A stretch of 64,000 nt of DNA from a virus: positions 124,001 through 188,000 of IMG/VR virus record IMGVR_UViG_3300021137_000001; one strand, 5' to 3'. The position numbers and the translations under genes are program-made. Shown here one piece after another: positions 16,728 to 23,832 of the stretch (the first letter of the stretch is position 1; each line of letters opens with the position of its first letter). A model generated the notes under the pieces. The model ran no database searches. It saw only the letters and a program-made list of their open reading frames with translations, and had not been told where the DNA came from.

Positions 16728-16847
16728 ATGAAAATATTAGTAACGATTTTAGGTGCATTCGGTCTTATAGTATTGCTTAGTTTTTTACTAAGCTGGCCCA
16801 TTATGATGTTATGGAATGGTTGCTTAGTCGGCGCAGTGGATGCGTGA
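16728..16847 (+). CDS. 39-residue single-TM protein
   Basis: AAAGGAG lies 7-13 bases before the ATG. One membrane helix fills residues 3-27, followed by M-L-W-N-G-C-L-V, a short tail. Function unknown; small membrane peptides of this kind are frequent in T4-like phages. Confidence 0.6.
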   Translation: MKILVTILGAFGLIVLLSFLLSWPIMMLWNGCLVGAVDA

Positions 16848-16944
16848 AAATGGAGTTGAGTACGCACTACAAGCATCGGGCAGTAATGGGTATGGATTTA
16901 CAGTAAAAACAAACGTGGATTGGTTTAGGTTGAAATGGGTATGA
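16840..16944 (+). CDS. 34-residue hypothetical protein
   Basis: The ATG overlaps the end of the preceding gene and the frame ends inside the start of the next, typical coupling in this operon. No motif. Reality rests only on context. Confidence 0.35.
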   Translation: MRENGVEYALQASGSNGYGFTVKTNVDWFRLKWV

Positions 16945-17168
16945 TTGATAACTGTCGTATTAACTTTTGGTTACGCTGGGTCGCTTGCTGTATTACAATA
17001 GCAGGCGCACTCTGCACTAGCTTTCGTATCGACCCACTTAACATTTACTTGTTAAACATCGGCGCTGTAGTGTACTTAACGTGGAGTATACGCATTAAAG
17101 AAACAAGTTTAATTACAATCAACGTGGCGCTACTAACGATTTACTTTATTGGATTGTTTGTAAAATGA
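16935..17168 (+). CDS. Small three-helix membrane protein
   Basis: The 77-residue product has three membrane helices and the phrase I-K-E-T-S-L-I-T-I-N between helices two and three. The protein at 62212-62442 has the same layout and a matching N-E-K-S-L-I-T-N phrase, so they are paralogues. Start may also be the ATG at 16941. Function unknown. Confidence 0.65.
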   Translation: MGMIDNCRINFWLRWVACCITIAGALCTSFRIDPLNIYLLNIGAVVYLTWSIRIKETSLITINVALLTIYFIGLFVK

Positions 17169-17587
17169 CAAAAGACTGGGTTTCACCTGAAGAGAATAAA
17201 GCTAAGAAAGATGCTTATTATTCTAAATTATCAAACGACACTAATCGTTCATTAACTTATTATTGGCAACAAGCTCGCAAGGGAGCAAGAGATCGGAAAA
17301 TTGATTTTAGCATTACTGCCGATGATATTATTTCTCTCTGGTCAAAACAACGAGGATTTTGTAAGTTAAGCAACATACCAATGACACTTACGCACGGAAC
17401 ATTACGATCACAAAATCCTACAAAAGTAAGTTTTGACCGAATTGATAATTCTAAAGGATATCATGTAGGGAATATTCAATTAGTTACGTGGCAGGTAAAT
17501 TGTGCGAAAAGTGTTTGGTCAACTGATCAATTAGTTGAACTATGTATATCTATTACTGAGAAAGCATTAATGAATAAATTAAAATAG
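17165..17587 (+). CDS. HNH-type homing endonuclease-like protein
   Basis: The 140-residue protein carries C-K-L-S-N-I-P-M, F-D-R-I-D-N-S-K-G-Y and G-N-I-Q-L-V-T-W-x-x-N-C-A-K, the signature of a phage HNH subfamily in which D-R-I-D replaces the usual first His pair. It overlaps the previous gene by ATGA, so it is read from the early operon rather than a late promoter. Confidence 0.7.
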   Translation: MTKDWVSPEENKAKKDAYYSKLSNDTNRSLTYYWQQARKGARDRKIDFSITADDIISLWSKQRGFCKLSNIPMTLTHGTLRSQNPTKVSFDRIDNSKGYHVGNIQLVTWQVNCAKSVWSTDQLVELCISITEKALMNKLK

Positions 17588-17588
17588 G

Positions 17589-17617
17589 TTGACAAAAGTA
17601 GTTAAATAGTCTATAAT
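17589..17617 (+). promoter_or_regulatory. Sigma-70-type promoter
   Basis: TTGACA (17589-17594), 17 bases, TATAAT (17612-17617), then the recurrent ACATAAACTAACAA leader. The -35 overlaps the previous stop codon. Confidence 0.85.
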
Positions 17618-17647
17618 GTTACACATAAACTAACAATAGGAATAAAC

Positions 17648-17974
17648 ATGTCTACAGAGAACACAGTCGAAGAACAGGATATGCTGGACGCTTTAAAGGA
17701 GTTAGCAGAGGCAAACACAGTTACTTACACTAACGCACCCACTGACTTAGATGAAGCTATCGAGCGTTTATATCGTGTTGAGATACTACTCGAAGATTTA
17801 GCACGTGGCGCAGAGCTTGCTGAAATTGTACAAGACCCAAAGTTAACAAATGTGTTTCGACTTGCGGCAGAAGAATACTTAGTCAACAAGTTACAAGAAG
17901 TAGAGAAAGAAACTAAAGATTTAAAAATACAAATTAACGACTACAGCAACGTAGGCAAAAAGGAAGAAGCATAA
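17648..17974 (+). CDS. Acidic helical 108-residue protein
   Basis: Glu/Leu/Ala-rich with a likely coiled coil at residues 75-100. Starts after ATAGGAATAAAC. Its stop overlaps an ATG at 17974 that opens only 15 codons before the minus-strand GIY-YIG gene. Function unknown. Confidence 0.6.
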   Translation: MSTENTVEEQDMLDALKELAEANTVTYTNAPTDLDEAIERLYRVEILLEDLARGAELAEIVQDPKLTNVFRLAAEEYLVNKLQEVEKETKDLKIQINDYSNVGKKEEA

Positions 17975-17977
17975 TGG

Positions 17978-18571
17978 TTACTTGGACAAGTTATTCACCC
18001 ATTGTGTATATTGTTGGATAGCCATTTCTTTTCTGTCAGATATACGGCATATGATCTTTGGTAATGGTTTACGTAGGTTTGCTTTAAAGGCTTCGGATTT
18101 GGGCTTACGCAAATTTTCTTTAAACTCTTCGGACCGAATATATACTCCGATAATTCCTTTGTTCCACGGAATACATCCTTGTTCCCACTGACCTTTAAGA
18201 TTATCCTTATGCTCCTGCGATCTATTTTTGGCAAGATTAGACATCTTTTTCCGAGTTTCAATTGAACGATTTCCTCCATCGCCGCCGTAGCTCATATTAT
18301 ATCCGTTGCCATAATCAACGTGGGTATTATATTTGCGGATAAAGAATTCTTCCATTTCAAGTAAGGTATGTTGCTTGTCGGTGGATTGATATAGCACAGA
18401 CCAAACAAATGCCTCCCAACCATATTTACGTATAGCGGCATAGAAACGAGAATTCTTTTTAATTGAATTTCTTTTATGATCAGCACAGCGAGTAGGCCAA
18501 GAAGAATCAAATCCGATATAGGATTTACCATTTATTGTGTTAGTGGCTTTATAGATTGAATAAATATTCAT
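17978..18571 (-). CDS. GIY-YIG homing endonuclease
   Basis: Starting at Met 18571 the product opens with I-Y-S-I-Y-K-A-T and S-Y-I-G-F-D (GIY-YIG core), then a helix with an Arg and a Glu (LLEMEEFFI), a G-N-G-Y-N-M-S-Y-G-G-D-G-G stretch and NUMOD3-like repeats (W-N-K-G-I, S-E-E-F-K-E-N-L-R-K-P). About 197 residues. The longer frame to 18640 lacks a ribosome site, whereas TAAGGA lies upstream of 18571 in the loop of a small hairpin. Confidence 0.88.
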   Translation of the reverse strand: MNIYSIYKATNTINGKSYIGFDSSWPTRCADHKRNSIKKNSRFYAAIRKYGWEAFVWSVLYQSTDKQHTLLEMEEFFIRKYNTHVDYGNGYNMSYGGDGGNRSIETRKKMSNLAKNRSQEHKDNLKGQWEQGCIPWNKGIIGVYIRSEEFKENLRKPKSEAFKANLRKPLPKIICRISDRKEMAIQQYTQWVNNLSK

Positions 18572-18633
18572 GCTGACATTCCTTAAAATGTTAGAGTCCT
18601 TAGATATTACCAGTATCGTGAGGGACATTTTTG

Positions 18634-18662
18634 TTGACAACGTATTAAATTTCTGTTATAAT
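18634..18662 (+). promoter_or_regulatory. Sigma-70-type promoter for the DksA-like gene
   Basis: TTGACA (18634-18639), 17 bases, TATAAT (18657-18662). Confidence 0.82.
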
Positions 18663-18664
18663 AC

Positions 18665-18672
18665 TATTTATA
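18665..18672 (-). promoter_or_regulatory. T4-type late promoter, minus strand
   Basis: Exact TATAAATA on the minus strand, 94 bases before the GIY-YIG start at 18571. It overlaps the transcription start region of the plus-strand promoter. Confidence 0.6.
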
Positions 18673-18698
18673 TTATTTTACGATGAAAGAGAACTTAT

Positions 18699-18956
18699 AT
18701 GACAGCTACACAAAGTTATGATGATCATGATTATAGCAATGACAATCTCGAAGAAGCAGAATTCGGACAGCTCCATGCAATTCATAATAACATGAATCAT
18801 ATTGCCGCAGTGCAACGTGAGCTTGCTAAACAAGCATTACAACCAAGTTTAAGTGAATGCGAAGAATGTGGTGAAGATATCCCACTAGCACGTCAGTTAG
18901 CAATCCCCGGTGTTAAACTTTGCGTATTTTGTAAAGAACGTGCAGAACGACATTGA
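18699..18956 (+). CDS. DksA/TraR-type zinc-finger protein
   Basis: The 85-residue protein ends in the C4 zinc finger of the DksA/TraR family: C54-x2-C57 and C75-x2-C78 with the typical D-I-P-x-A-R between. Short TraR-like members bind the RNA polymerase secondary channel and alter promoter choice without ppGpp. The N-terminal half is acidic and helical. It lies just before clpP with its own promoter. Modulation of host or phage transcription is the expected role. Confidence 0.82.
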   Translation: MTATQSYDDHDYSNDNLEEAEFGQLHAIHNNMNHIAAVQRELAKQALQPSLSECEECGEDIPLARQLAIPGVKLCVFCKERAERH

Positions 18957-18981
18957 TCTTTTGAAATAAATCCTGTATACT
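18953..18981 (+). promoter_or_regulatory. Sigma-70-type promoter for clpP
   Basis: TTGATC (18953-18958), 17 bases, TATACT (18976-18981). Weaker match than the others; the -35 overlaps the previous stop codon. Confidence 0.6.
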
Positions 18982-19008
18982 TAATAAACAATCACAAAAG
19001 GAAATACA

Positions 19009-19629
19009 ATGCCGAATTTAGTCCCAATGGTAGTAGAACGTACAAGTCAAGGCGAACGTGCTTATGACATTTATTCACGTCTACTTAAAGATCGTATCGT
19101 TATGTTAGATACAGATGTTAACGAGCAGACAGCAAGTTCAATCGTTGCACAGTTGCTATTTTTAGAAAGCGAAAGCCCAGAGAAAGACATTTTGTTCTAC
19201 ATTAACTCACCGGGCGGAAGCGTAACTGCTGGCTTGGCAATTTACGATACAATGCAGTTTATTAAATGCGATGTGTCGACTATTGTACTTGGACAAGCAT
19301 GTTCAATGGGTTCATTCTTGGCGCAAGCTGGTGCTAAAGGTAAGCGTATTGTATTGCCAGAAGCACGTACAATGATTCATCGAGTTAGCTCCGGCACTCC
19401 GGGCACACGTGGTAGCGTACACGTACAAGAATTACAATTCGAAGATGCTAAACGTAGCTTTGACGAATCAATGCGTATTAATCAACGCTTAACTGAATTG
19501 TATGTACGTCATAATACTGCGGGAAAAACTTACGAAGACTTATTTGAAACTATGAAGTTTGATACGTTCTTATCAGCAGACGAAGCAGTAGCATATGGTT
19601 TGGCAGATGAAGTTATTACAAAACGTTAA
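19009..19629 (+). CDS. clpP: ATP-dependent Clp protease proteolytic subunit
   Basis: The 206-residue product has full family length with the catalytic triad Ser 99 (G-Q-A-C-S-M-G), His 124 (T-M-I-H-R) and Asp 185 ([10 protein letters not shown]) and the N-terminal P-M-V-V-E-R-T that forms the axial loops. It would form a tetradecameric barrel and work with host ClpX or ClpA, since no Clp ATPase gene is in the window. A tmRNA gene 4 kb downstream, whose tag would send stalled proteins to Clp, makes a joint role plausible. AAAGGAAATACA precedes the ATG. It overlaps the radical SAM gene by one base. Confidence 0.95.
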   Translation: MPNLVPMVVERTSQGERAYDIYSRLLKDRIVMLDTDVNEQTASSIVAQLLFLESESPEKDILFYINSPGGSVTAGLAIYDTMQFIKCDVSTIVLGQACSMGSFLAQAGAKGKRIVLPEARTMIHRVSSGTPGTRGSVHVQELQFEDAKRSFDESMRINQRLTELYVRHNTAGKTYEDLFETMKFDTFLSADEAVAYGLADEVITKR

Positions 19630-20942
19630 TGCTTAAAGATACATTTTGCTCAAGTCCATGGTTTCATATTAGGATAGGGCCATCGGGTAAATTTTTACCT
19701 TGCCGATGGGGGTCGCATGACGATACTGGTTATAATATTGCAACAACATCTATCGCAGAATTTATGAATTCTGATATCATGCAAGGAATTAGAGCCTCTC
19801 TATTAGATGGTGACAAATTACGTATGTGCAGTAGTTGTCATTATGAAGATTCGAACAATAAAGTAAGTGGACGTCAACGCCAACTCTTAAAGAGCGTAAT
19901 TAGTATTACAAATTTTGATAAGACATTTTGTGCAAGCCCACATTATGAAATATTTGAATATAGTGCCACTAATAATGGTCATACTAATAGTTTGCCAATT
20001 GATTTACAAATTGATCTCGGCAATACTTGTAATAGTGGTTGTATTATGTGTACTCCGACTTATAGCAGTAAATTATCTAACGACTATGTTAAACTTAACA
20101 AACTAGAACCGACATTATTTAAATCCTTTTCTAAATTTAAGAATTGGGCAGATGATCCAATATTAATGGATAAGTTTGTAGCAGAATTAATTACTATTCC
20201 TAACATTAAATACATACATTTCTTGGGTGGTGAAACACTTTACTTAAAAAGTTTTTATGATATTTGTGAAAGATTAATAGAAGCAGGAGTTGCGAAGGAT
20301 ATTAATATCGGAACAACAACTAATTGTACTGTGTATTCAGAAGAATTAGAAAACATTATTAAGAATTTTAAGCATGTTCATTTGGGACTTAGTATTGAAT
20401 CTCTACATGAAGTTAATGATTATATTCGTTATCCGAGTACGATTGATTCAGTATCATCGAACATTCAGAAATTTTTGGATCTTAGAAAGCAAACTAATTT
20501 ACATTTAAGTTTGCGTATAACGCCGACTATCTTCAGCATTTATCATTTAGATACATTATTTGAATTTATGATTAATAATTCTATTATTGCAGAAAGTTGT
20601 GATATATTATACGAACCGAGTTGGTTACGAATTGAACTATTGCCACCAAATTTAATTGCTATTGCACTTGAAAAACTTAATGCAGTTATAAATAAATATC
20701 AATTAACCAATAGTAATCAGGTTATTATTAATCGCAGGCGAGATGATTTGATTGACCCAGTTATTACAAGCATACTTTTTGAATATAAACATTTCCTTGA
20801 GAATTACCAAGTACCCAATGATGTGGACGAAGAACGCCACAATTTAGTTAAATTTATTAAAGCATTCGAATCATTGCGCAATAATACAATATTGGATTAT
20901 CTCCCAGAATATGAAGAATTTTTACGACAGTACGGTTATTAA
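19629..20942 (+). CDS. Radical SAM protein with N-terminal cysteine-rich extension
   Basis: The radical SAM cluster motif C134-x3-C138-x2-C141 follows the beta strand I-D-L-Q-I-D-L-G-N-T, and G-G-E-T comes about 75 residues later as expected for SAM binding. The N-terminal region has C25, C67 and C70 in an arrangement like the twitch/SPASM auxiliary cluster domains, here placed before the core. 437 residues. The substrate is unknown; such phage enzymes are usually thought to modify peptides, nucleotides or lipids. It is coupled to clpP upstream and to a 127-residue gene downstream. Confidence 0.82.
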   Translation: MLKDTFCSSPWFHIRIGPSGKFLPCRWGSHDDTGYNIATTSIAEFMNSDIMQGIRASLLDGDKLRMCSSCHYEDSNNKVSGRQRQLLKSVISITNFDKTFCASPHYEIFEYSATNNGHTNSLPIDLQIDLGNTCNSGCIMCTPTYSSKLSNDYVKLNKLEPTLFKSFSKFKNWADDPILMDKFVAELITIPNIKYIHFLGGETLYLKSFYDICERLIEAGVAKDINIGTTTNCTVYSEELENIIKNFKHVHLGLSIESLHEVNDYIRYPSTIDSVSSNIQKFLDLRKQTNLHLSLRITPTIFSIYHLDTLFEFMINNSIIAESCDILYEPSWLRIELLPPNLIAIALEKLNAVINKYQLTNSNQVIINRRRDDLIDPVITSILFEYKHFLENYQVPNDVDEERHNLVKFIKAFESLRNNTILDYLPEYEEFLRQYGY

Positions 20943-21294
20943 ACCAACCCTAAGATTAGATGTAGTAATTACATTAACTCCTGTCGGTCAGTGTCCATGC
21001 ATTGTATTAATCAATGATGGAGTAATTTATAACAACAAGTTAACTGAACTAACGGTATTACAGCACAGTCATTCATTAATCGATCCATTAAATATATCAA
21101 TAAATGTAACCCGTCAACATCCCGATGCAGTAATAGTCGACATTACTGTAGACGGATTTCCTATCATTCCATTATATCAACATTATGCGCAACCGCCGAC
21201 TGATTACATAGATACCAATGATACTTGGGTATTAACCATTCCGAGTTTTTATCCGTGGTATCATGAAATTACTGGACAAGGTTGGATTGCTTAA
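20911..21294 (+). CDS. 127-residue protein coupled to the radical SAM gene
   Basis: It overlaps the radical SAM gene by 32 bases, so the pair is co-translated. The product is beta-rich, with C-P-C in the middle and an aromatic C-terminus (S-F-Y-P-W-Y-H-E). No known family. It could be a partner or substrate of the radical SAM enzyme (inference). Confidence 0.6.
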   Translation: MKNFYDSTVIKPTLRLDVVITLTPVGQCPCIVLINDGVIYNNKLTELTVLQHSHSLIDPLNISINVTRQHPDAVIVDITVDGFPIIPLYQHYAQPPTDYIDTNDTWVLTIPSFYPWYHEITGQGWIA

Positions 21295-21302
21295 AATAAA
21301 GG

Positions 21303-21331
21303 TTGACATCTGGTTGTTTTGGCTGTATAAT
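21303..21331 (+). promoter_or_regulatory. Sigma-70-type promoter with shared leader
   Basis: TTGACA (21303-21308), 17 bases, TATAAT (21326-21331). The leader from the -10 onward matches 7126 onward almost base for base. Confidence 0.88.
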
Positions 21332-21366
21332 GCTATACATACACTAACAACACGGAGTAATAAAAA

Positions 21367-21639
21367 ATGAATGCACAACAAATTACAACTGCTTTAGTTC
21401 AAGGTACATTTACTAACGAAGAATTACAAAGCGTAATCGAAGCTGTTAAGTATGCTCGCGTTAAGTTAGGTAGAGCAACTAAACGTAGTTTAACTGTAGG
21501 TGATAATGTTTCATTTGTTAGCTCACGTAGCGGGCTAACTGTTAAAGGTACAGTGCTTAAAATTGCAATTAAAAATGTACGTGTTAGCACTGCACAAGGC
21601 ATTTGGAACGTGCCAGCTAATATGTTGGAAGTTGCATAA
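21367..21639 (+). CDS. 90-residue basic protein, SH3/KOW-like C-terminal half
   Basis: The C-terminal half (V-G-D-N-V-S-F, K-G-T-V, W-N-V-P-A-N-M-L) reads like a KOW or SH3-type small barrel; the N-terminal half is helical. Its first seven codons, M-N-A-Q-Q-I-T, are shared with the gene at 7167. Possible nucleic-acid binding is inferred from charge and fold. Confidence 0.65.
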   Translation: MNAQQITTALVQGTFTNEELQSVIEAVKYARVKLGRATKRSLTVGDNVSFVSSRSGLTVKGTVLKIAIKNVRVSTAQGIWNVPANMLEVA

Positions 21640-21690
21640 TAACAGTTAACTTGCATTGGAACAATTCAAATGTTACAATGCAGATTTTGG

Positions 21691-21719
21691 TTGACAGTTT
21701 ACCAAAATGGTTATATAAT
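21691..21719 (+). promoter_or_regulatory. Sigma-70-type promoter
   Basis: TTGACA (21691-21696), 17 bases, TATAAT (21714-21719). It drives a run of five or six small genes to 23440. Confidence 0.85.
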
Positions 21720-21756
21720 AGTATTTAGAAGTTAATTAAACGACAGGAGAACTAAA

Positions 21757-21951
21757 ATGCGATTCGAAGTTAGTTATAAAACTTTAGCACGTGGCTTAAA
21801 TGAAGGTGGTAGTATTCAGGGCACCGATGGCCCAAGCAACTATGTTGTTGTAGTTGAAGCGGCAAATCAAAATTATGCAGAAAATCAAGTACGCAATATG
21901 AACGGTGGTGCAAATCGTTGTATCATTCAATACGCACGTCACATTAGTTAA
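21757..21951 (+). CDS. 64-residue protein of unknown function
   Basis: Starts after ACAGGAGAAC, a strong ribosome site. Gly/Asn-rich alpha/beta protein with no recognised motif. Confidence 0.6.
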   Translation: MRFEVSYKTLARGLNEGGSIQGTDGPSNYVVVVEAANQNYAENQVRNMNGGANRCIIQYARHIS

Positions 21952-21962
21952 GGGAAGTAAAA

Positions 21963-22277
21963 ATGGCATACGCAGTAATCACAGTATCGAACGGTATCGA
22001 ACTTAAAAAAGTACCACTAGGATTTTCTTGGACCACGTTCTTTTTTAGTGGTATCCCGGCATTACTTCGTCAGGATTGGTTACCTGGAATTCTTATCATT
22101 GTAGCCAATGTGTTTACGTGGGGCATTGCAGGTATTGTTATGGCATTTATCTATAACAAGATGTATGCAAAGTCACTGTTTGAAAAAGGTTTTACTATTC
22201 AGTCTTTACCACTTGGACAAACTGCTGAATCAGTGAAAAGCTATTTAGGTTATATTAAATTCCCAAACGAAGCATAG
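21963..22277 (+). CDS. DUF2628-like membrane protein
   Basis: The phrase F-S-W-T-T-F-F-F-S-G-I-P-A-L-L-R-Q-D-W followed by a hydrophobic helical hairpin (about residues 40-65) is the DUF2628 pattern found in bacteria and phages. 104 residues. Function of the family is unknown; it sits in the inner membrane. Confidence 0.65.
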   Translation: MAYAVITVSNGIELKKVPLGFSWTTFFFSGIPALLRQDWLPGILIIVANVFTWGIAGIVMAFIYNKMYAKSLFEKGFTIQSLPLGQTAESVKSYLGYIKFPNEA

Positions 22278-22288
22278 GAGAACTAGTA

Positions 22289-22480
22289 ATGGCAAAGAAA
22301 AATAAAGCAATTGTAAATGGTGTTGACAGTTTTAGTGTTAGCATTTTAGACAATGGTTATACATTGGAGTACACTGGTAACAACAGTGACAATGATTGGG
22401 TCACCAATAAAGTTATTGTTGGTGATGTAGATAAACTTTGTGAATTAATCCGCGGCGTGGTTGTACTTCCGCAGGCATAA
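22289..22480 (+). CDS. 63-residue protein of unknown function
   Basis: Starts after TAGGAGAACTAGTA. Acidic, beta-rich, no motif. Tightly packed between neighbours. Confidence 0.6.
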   Translation: MAKKNKAIVNGVDSFSVSILDNGYTLEYTGNNSDNDWVTNKVIVGDVDKLCELIRGVVVLPQA

Positions 22481-22489
22481 GGAGAAAGT

Positions 22490-22813
22490 ATGTTTAAGAT
22501 AGTAGGCGTTTCGACGCATGCAGGACAAACAAAAGTACGTTTTGCAAATGACTTTGTAACACGTGTTAAGACATTAGTTAAAGGTGGACACACTAATGTT
22601 AATCTAATTGAAATGGATACATTCTGTTCTAAAGCAGATGCAGTCGCGTATCTTAAGACAACTGACTTAATCAACACTCCGCTATTTGCACAAGCAATTG
22701 CCGAAGCAGATGAGAAGTACAATGGTTCTGGCGCACCAGTTTATCGTGTTACCAAACCCGAGTTAAGTTTAGATGCTATTCGTTCACGTATCAATGTGGA
22801 GAAAACTGCGTAG
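22490..22813 (+). CDS. 107-residue protein of unknown function
   Basis: Starts after AAGGAGAAAGT. Mixed alpha/beta; no recognised motif. Same operon as the preceding genes. Confidence 0.6.
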   Translation: MFKIVGVSTHAGQTKVRFANDFVTRVKTLVKGGHTNVNLIEMDTFCSKADAVAYLKTTDLINTPLFAQAIAEADEKYNGSGAPVYRVTKPELSLDAIRSRINVEKTA

Positions 22814-22876
22814 TTAACTAAATAGCTATAATGCTGTCCTAAATGCAATCTTAATGACGGCCTTAGGGGAGTCATT

Positions 22877-23299
22877 ATGAAACTTGCTTTAGTAGCATTG
22901 CTCGTATCGCTATCAGTTAGCGCAGAAGAAGTACCAAAAGAAATGTACATGCCAAATGATGCTGGTGGCTTTGTTGTATTAACTACAGAGCCCTGTGCAT
23001 TTGAACAAGTGGCAAAAGAATATGAGTACAGAACTTATGCTACAGAAAGTTCAGATGTAGTAGCACACGAAGGTTGCTGGACTCTGCCAGATGTATCGAA
23101 TGTGCCAACTAAGTTATTTTCAAAGTCAGAAGGCGCACCGGAAGCACCAACAATACGTGTTATTGTTATAGTTAATACTTGGTGGAAAGAGGGCGGTAAG
23201 GCATCATTCTTTCAAACAAACTTTAATAAAGAGAAGAAACGTTATTTAAGTAATGGCACATTTGAACTGACATTGCCACCAATTGTAGTTAAGCCATAA
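22877..23299 (+). CDS. Exported 140-residue protein
   Basis: A short but clear signal peptide (M-K-L-A-L-V-A-L-L-V-S-L-S-V-S-A, cleavage after about residue 16) is followed by a soluble domain with two cysteines (in E-P-C-A and G-C-W) that could form a disulfide. The product would act in the periplasm or be a small lipoprotein-free secreted factor. A TATAAT at 22827-22832 lacks a good -35. Confidence 0.65.
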   Translation: MKLALVALLVSLSVSAEEVPKEMYMPNDAGGFVVLTTEPCAFEQVAKEYEYRTYATESSDVVAHEGCWTLPDVSNVPTKLFSKSEGAPEAPTIRVIVIVNTWWKEGGKASFFQTNFNKEKKRYLSNGTFELTLPPIVVKP

Positions 23300-23308
23300 G
23301 GAAGTAAA

Positions 23309-23440
23309 ATGAAAAGAAAGAAATTAATAAGAAAAATGTATCTAGCATGTGTGCGTAAGAATACAAAGAAACAAAAGAAACTATGGCTTAAAGCATTAAA
23401 GCTAAGTTTGAAACACAAACACACTGAAGTAATTCAGTAA
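23309..23440 (+). CDS. Very basic 43-residue protein
   Basis: About 16 Lys/Arg in 43 residues, with AAGGAAGT before the ATG. It ends directly before the tmRNA acceptor piece. Could bind RNA or DNA; function unknown. Confidence 0.55.
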   Translation: MKRKKLIRKMYLACVRKNTKKQKKLWLKALKLSLKHKHTEVIQ

Positions 23441-23459
23441 AAGAAATTGTTGTATAACT

Positions 23460-23509
23460 CTCAAAGTAAGGATTGCAAGACGCGGGGGCAGAACCCGCCA
23501 TCTCCACCA
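23460..23509 (+). ncRNA. ssrA: tmRNA acceptor piece (3' half), 5' boundary approximate
   Basis: Contains the 3' strand of P2, the T arm and the 3' strand of the acceptor stem ending CCA. The T loop reads GGCAGAA (23487-23493), not the standard TTCRANY; altered T loops are a feature I would expect only in two-piece or degenerate tmRNAs. Confidence 0.85.
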
Positions 23510-23567
23510 AAGATATATTAAGCAATATTGGCAAGAAACGCCATAAGTTCGGTAGTATATCTTTGAT

Positions 23568-23786
23568 GGGGATGACTTAGATTCGATTGCGATAGATAGG
23601 ATAAAGGGCAACACGTGGGGTCACGTTAAATGCAAAAACCGTAAATGCAGAAAAAGCAAATACAACTGGTGCAGTAAAAGTATCTATGGGTCGTGGCTTC
23701 CGCTTCGGTTCACGTACTGATGCTGCTGTTTTAGCTTAGTCTAAAACAACCGGGGTAGGACTTACCTGGCAACAGAAACAACCAAA
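23568..23786 (+). ncRNA. ssrA: tmRNA coding piece (5' half), 3' boundary approximate
   Basis: Begins with the conserved GGGG start and D-loop-like ACTTAGATTCGA, then the 5' strand of P2, a pseudoknot, the tag frame and a pseudoknot at 23750-23770 with CCGGGGTAG and TACC. Ends before the terminator. Confidence 0.85.
23647..23739 (+). other. tmRNA tag reading frame, about 30 codons
   Basis: The most likely resume codon is GCA at 23647, after GTAAAT. The frame runs A-E-K-A-N-T-T-G ... F-R-F-G-S-R-T-D and ends A-A-V-L-A before TAG (23737-23739). Two other in-frame GCA codons, at 23632 and 23656, could be the resume point. The end A-V-L-A resembles the hydrophobic Clp-recognised ends of bacterial tags but lacks the final L-A-A. 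Confidence 0.75.
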
Positions 23787-23808
23787 AAGCCCCGCAAGGG
23801 GCTTTTTT
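23783..23808 (+). terminator. Rho-independent terminator of the tmRNA gene
   Basis: AGCCCC pairs with GGGGCT over a GCAA loop, flanked by A and T runs. Confidence 0.9.
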
Positions 23809-23819
23809 ACGACAACGCA

Positions 23820-23827
23820 AATAAATA
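23820..23827 (+). promoter_or_regulatory. Late-type promoter for the HNH gene
   Basis: AATAAATA ends five bases before the ATG at 23833, the same arrangement as the GIY-YIG gene at 9584. Confidence 0.5.
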
Positions 23828-23832
23828 CTATT

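Larger units (their letters stand above)
23441..23786 (+). ncRNA. ssrA: Circularly permuted (two-piece) tmRNA gene
   Basis: The gene holds the tmRNA halves in swapped order. The 3' acceptor half comes first and ends in CCA at 23507-23509; the 5' half begins GGGGATGACTTAGATTCGA at 23568. The acceptor stem pairs 23568-23574 with 23499-23505 over 7 bp, with the G3-U70 wobble that makes it an alanine acceptor, discriminator A at 23506. The P2 helix pairs 23587-23593 with 23472-23478 (7 bp). The T stem is 23482-23486 with 23494-23498. A tag frame, an upstream pseudoknot stem (23613-23617 with 23622-23626), a downstream pseudoknot (23750 on) and a terminator complete it. Processing of the 58-base loop between the halves would give two RNAs. 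tmRNA with SmpB frees stalled ribosomes and tags their products. Confidence 0.92.

Noticed and set aside
22827-22832. TATAAT before the exported-protein gene as a promoter
   Set aside because: No -35 resemblance 17 bases upstream, unlike the other sites.
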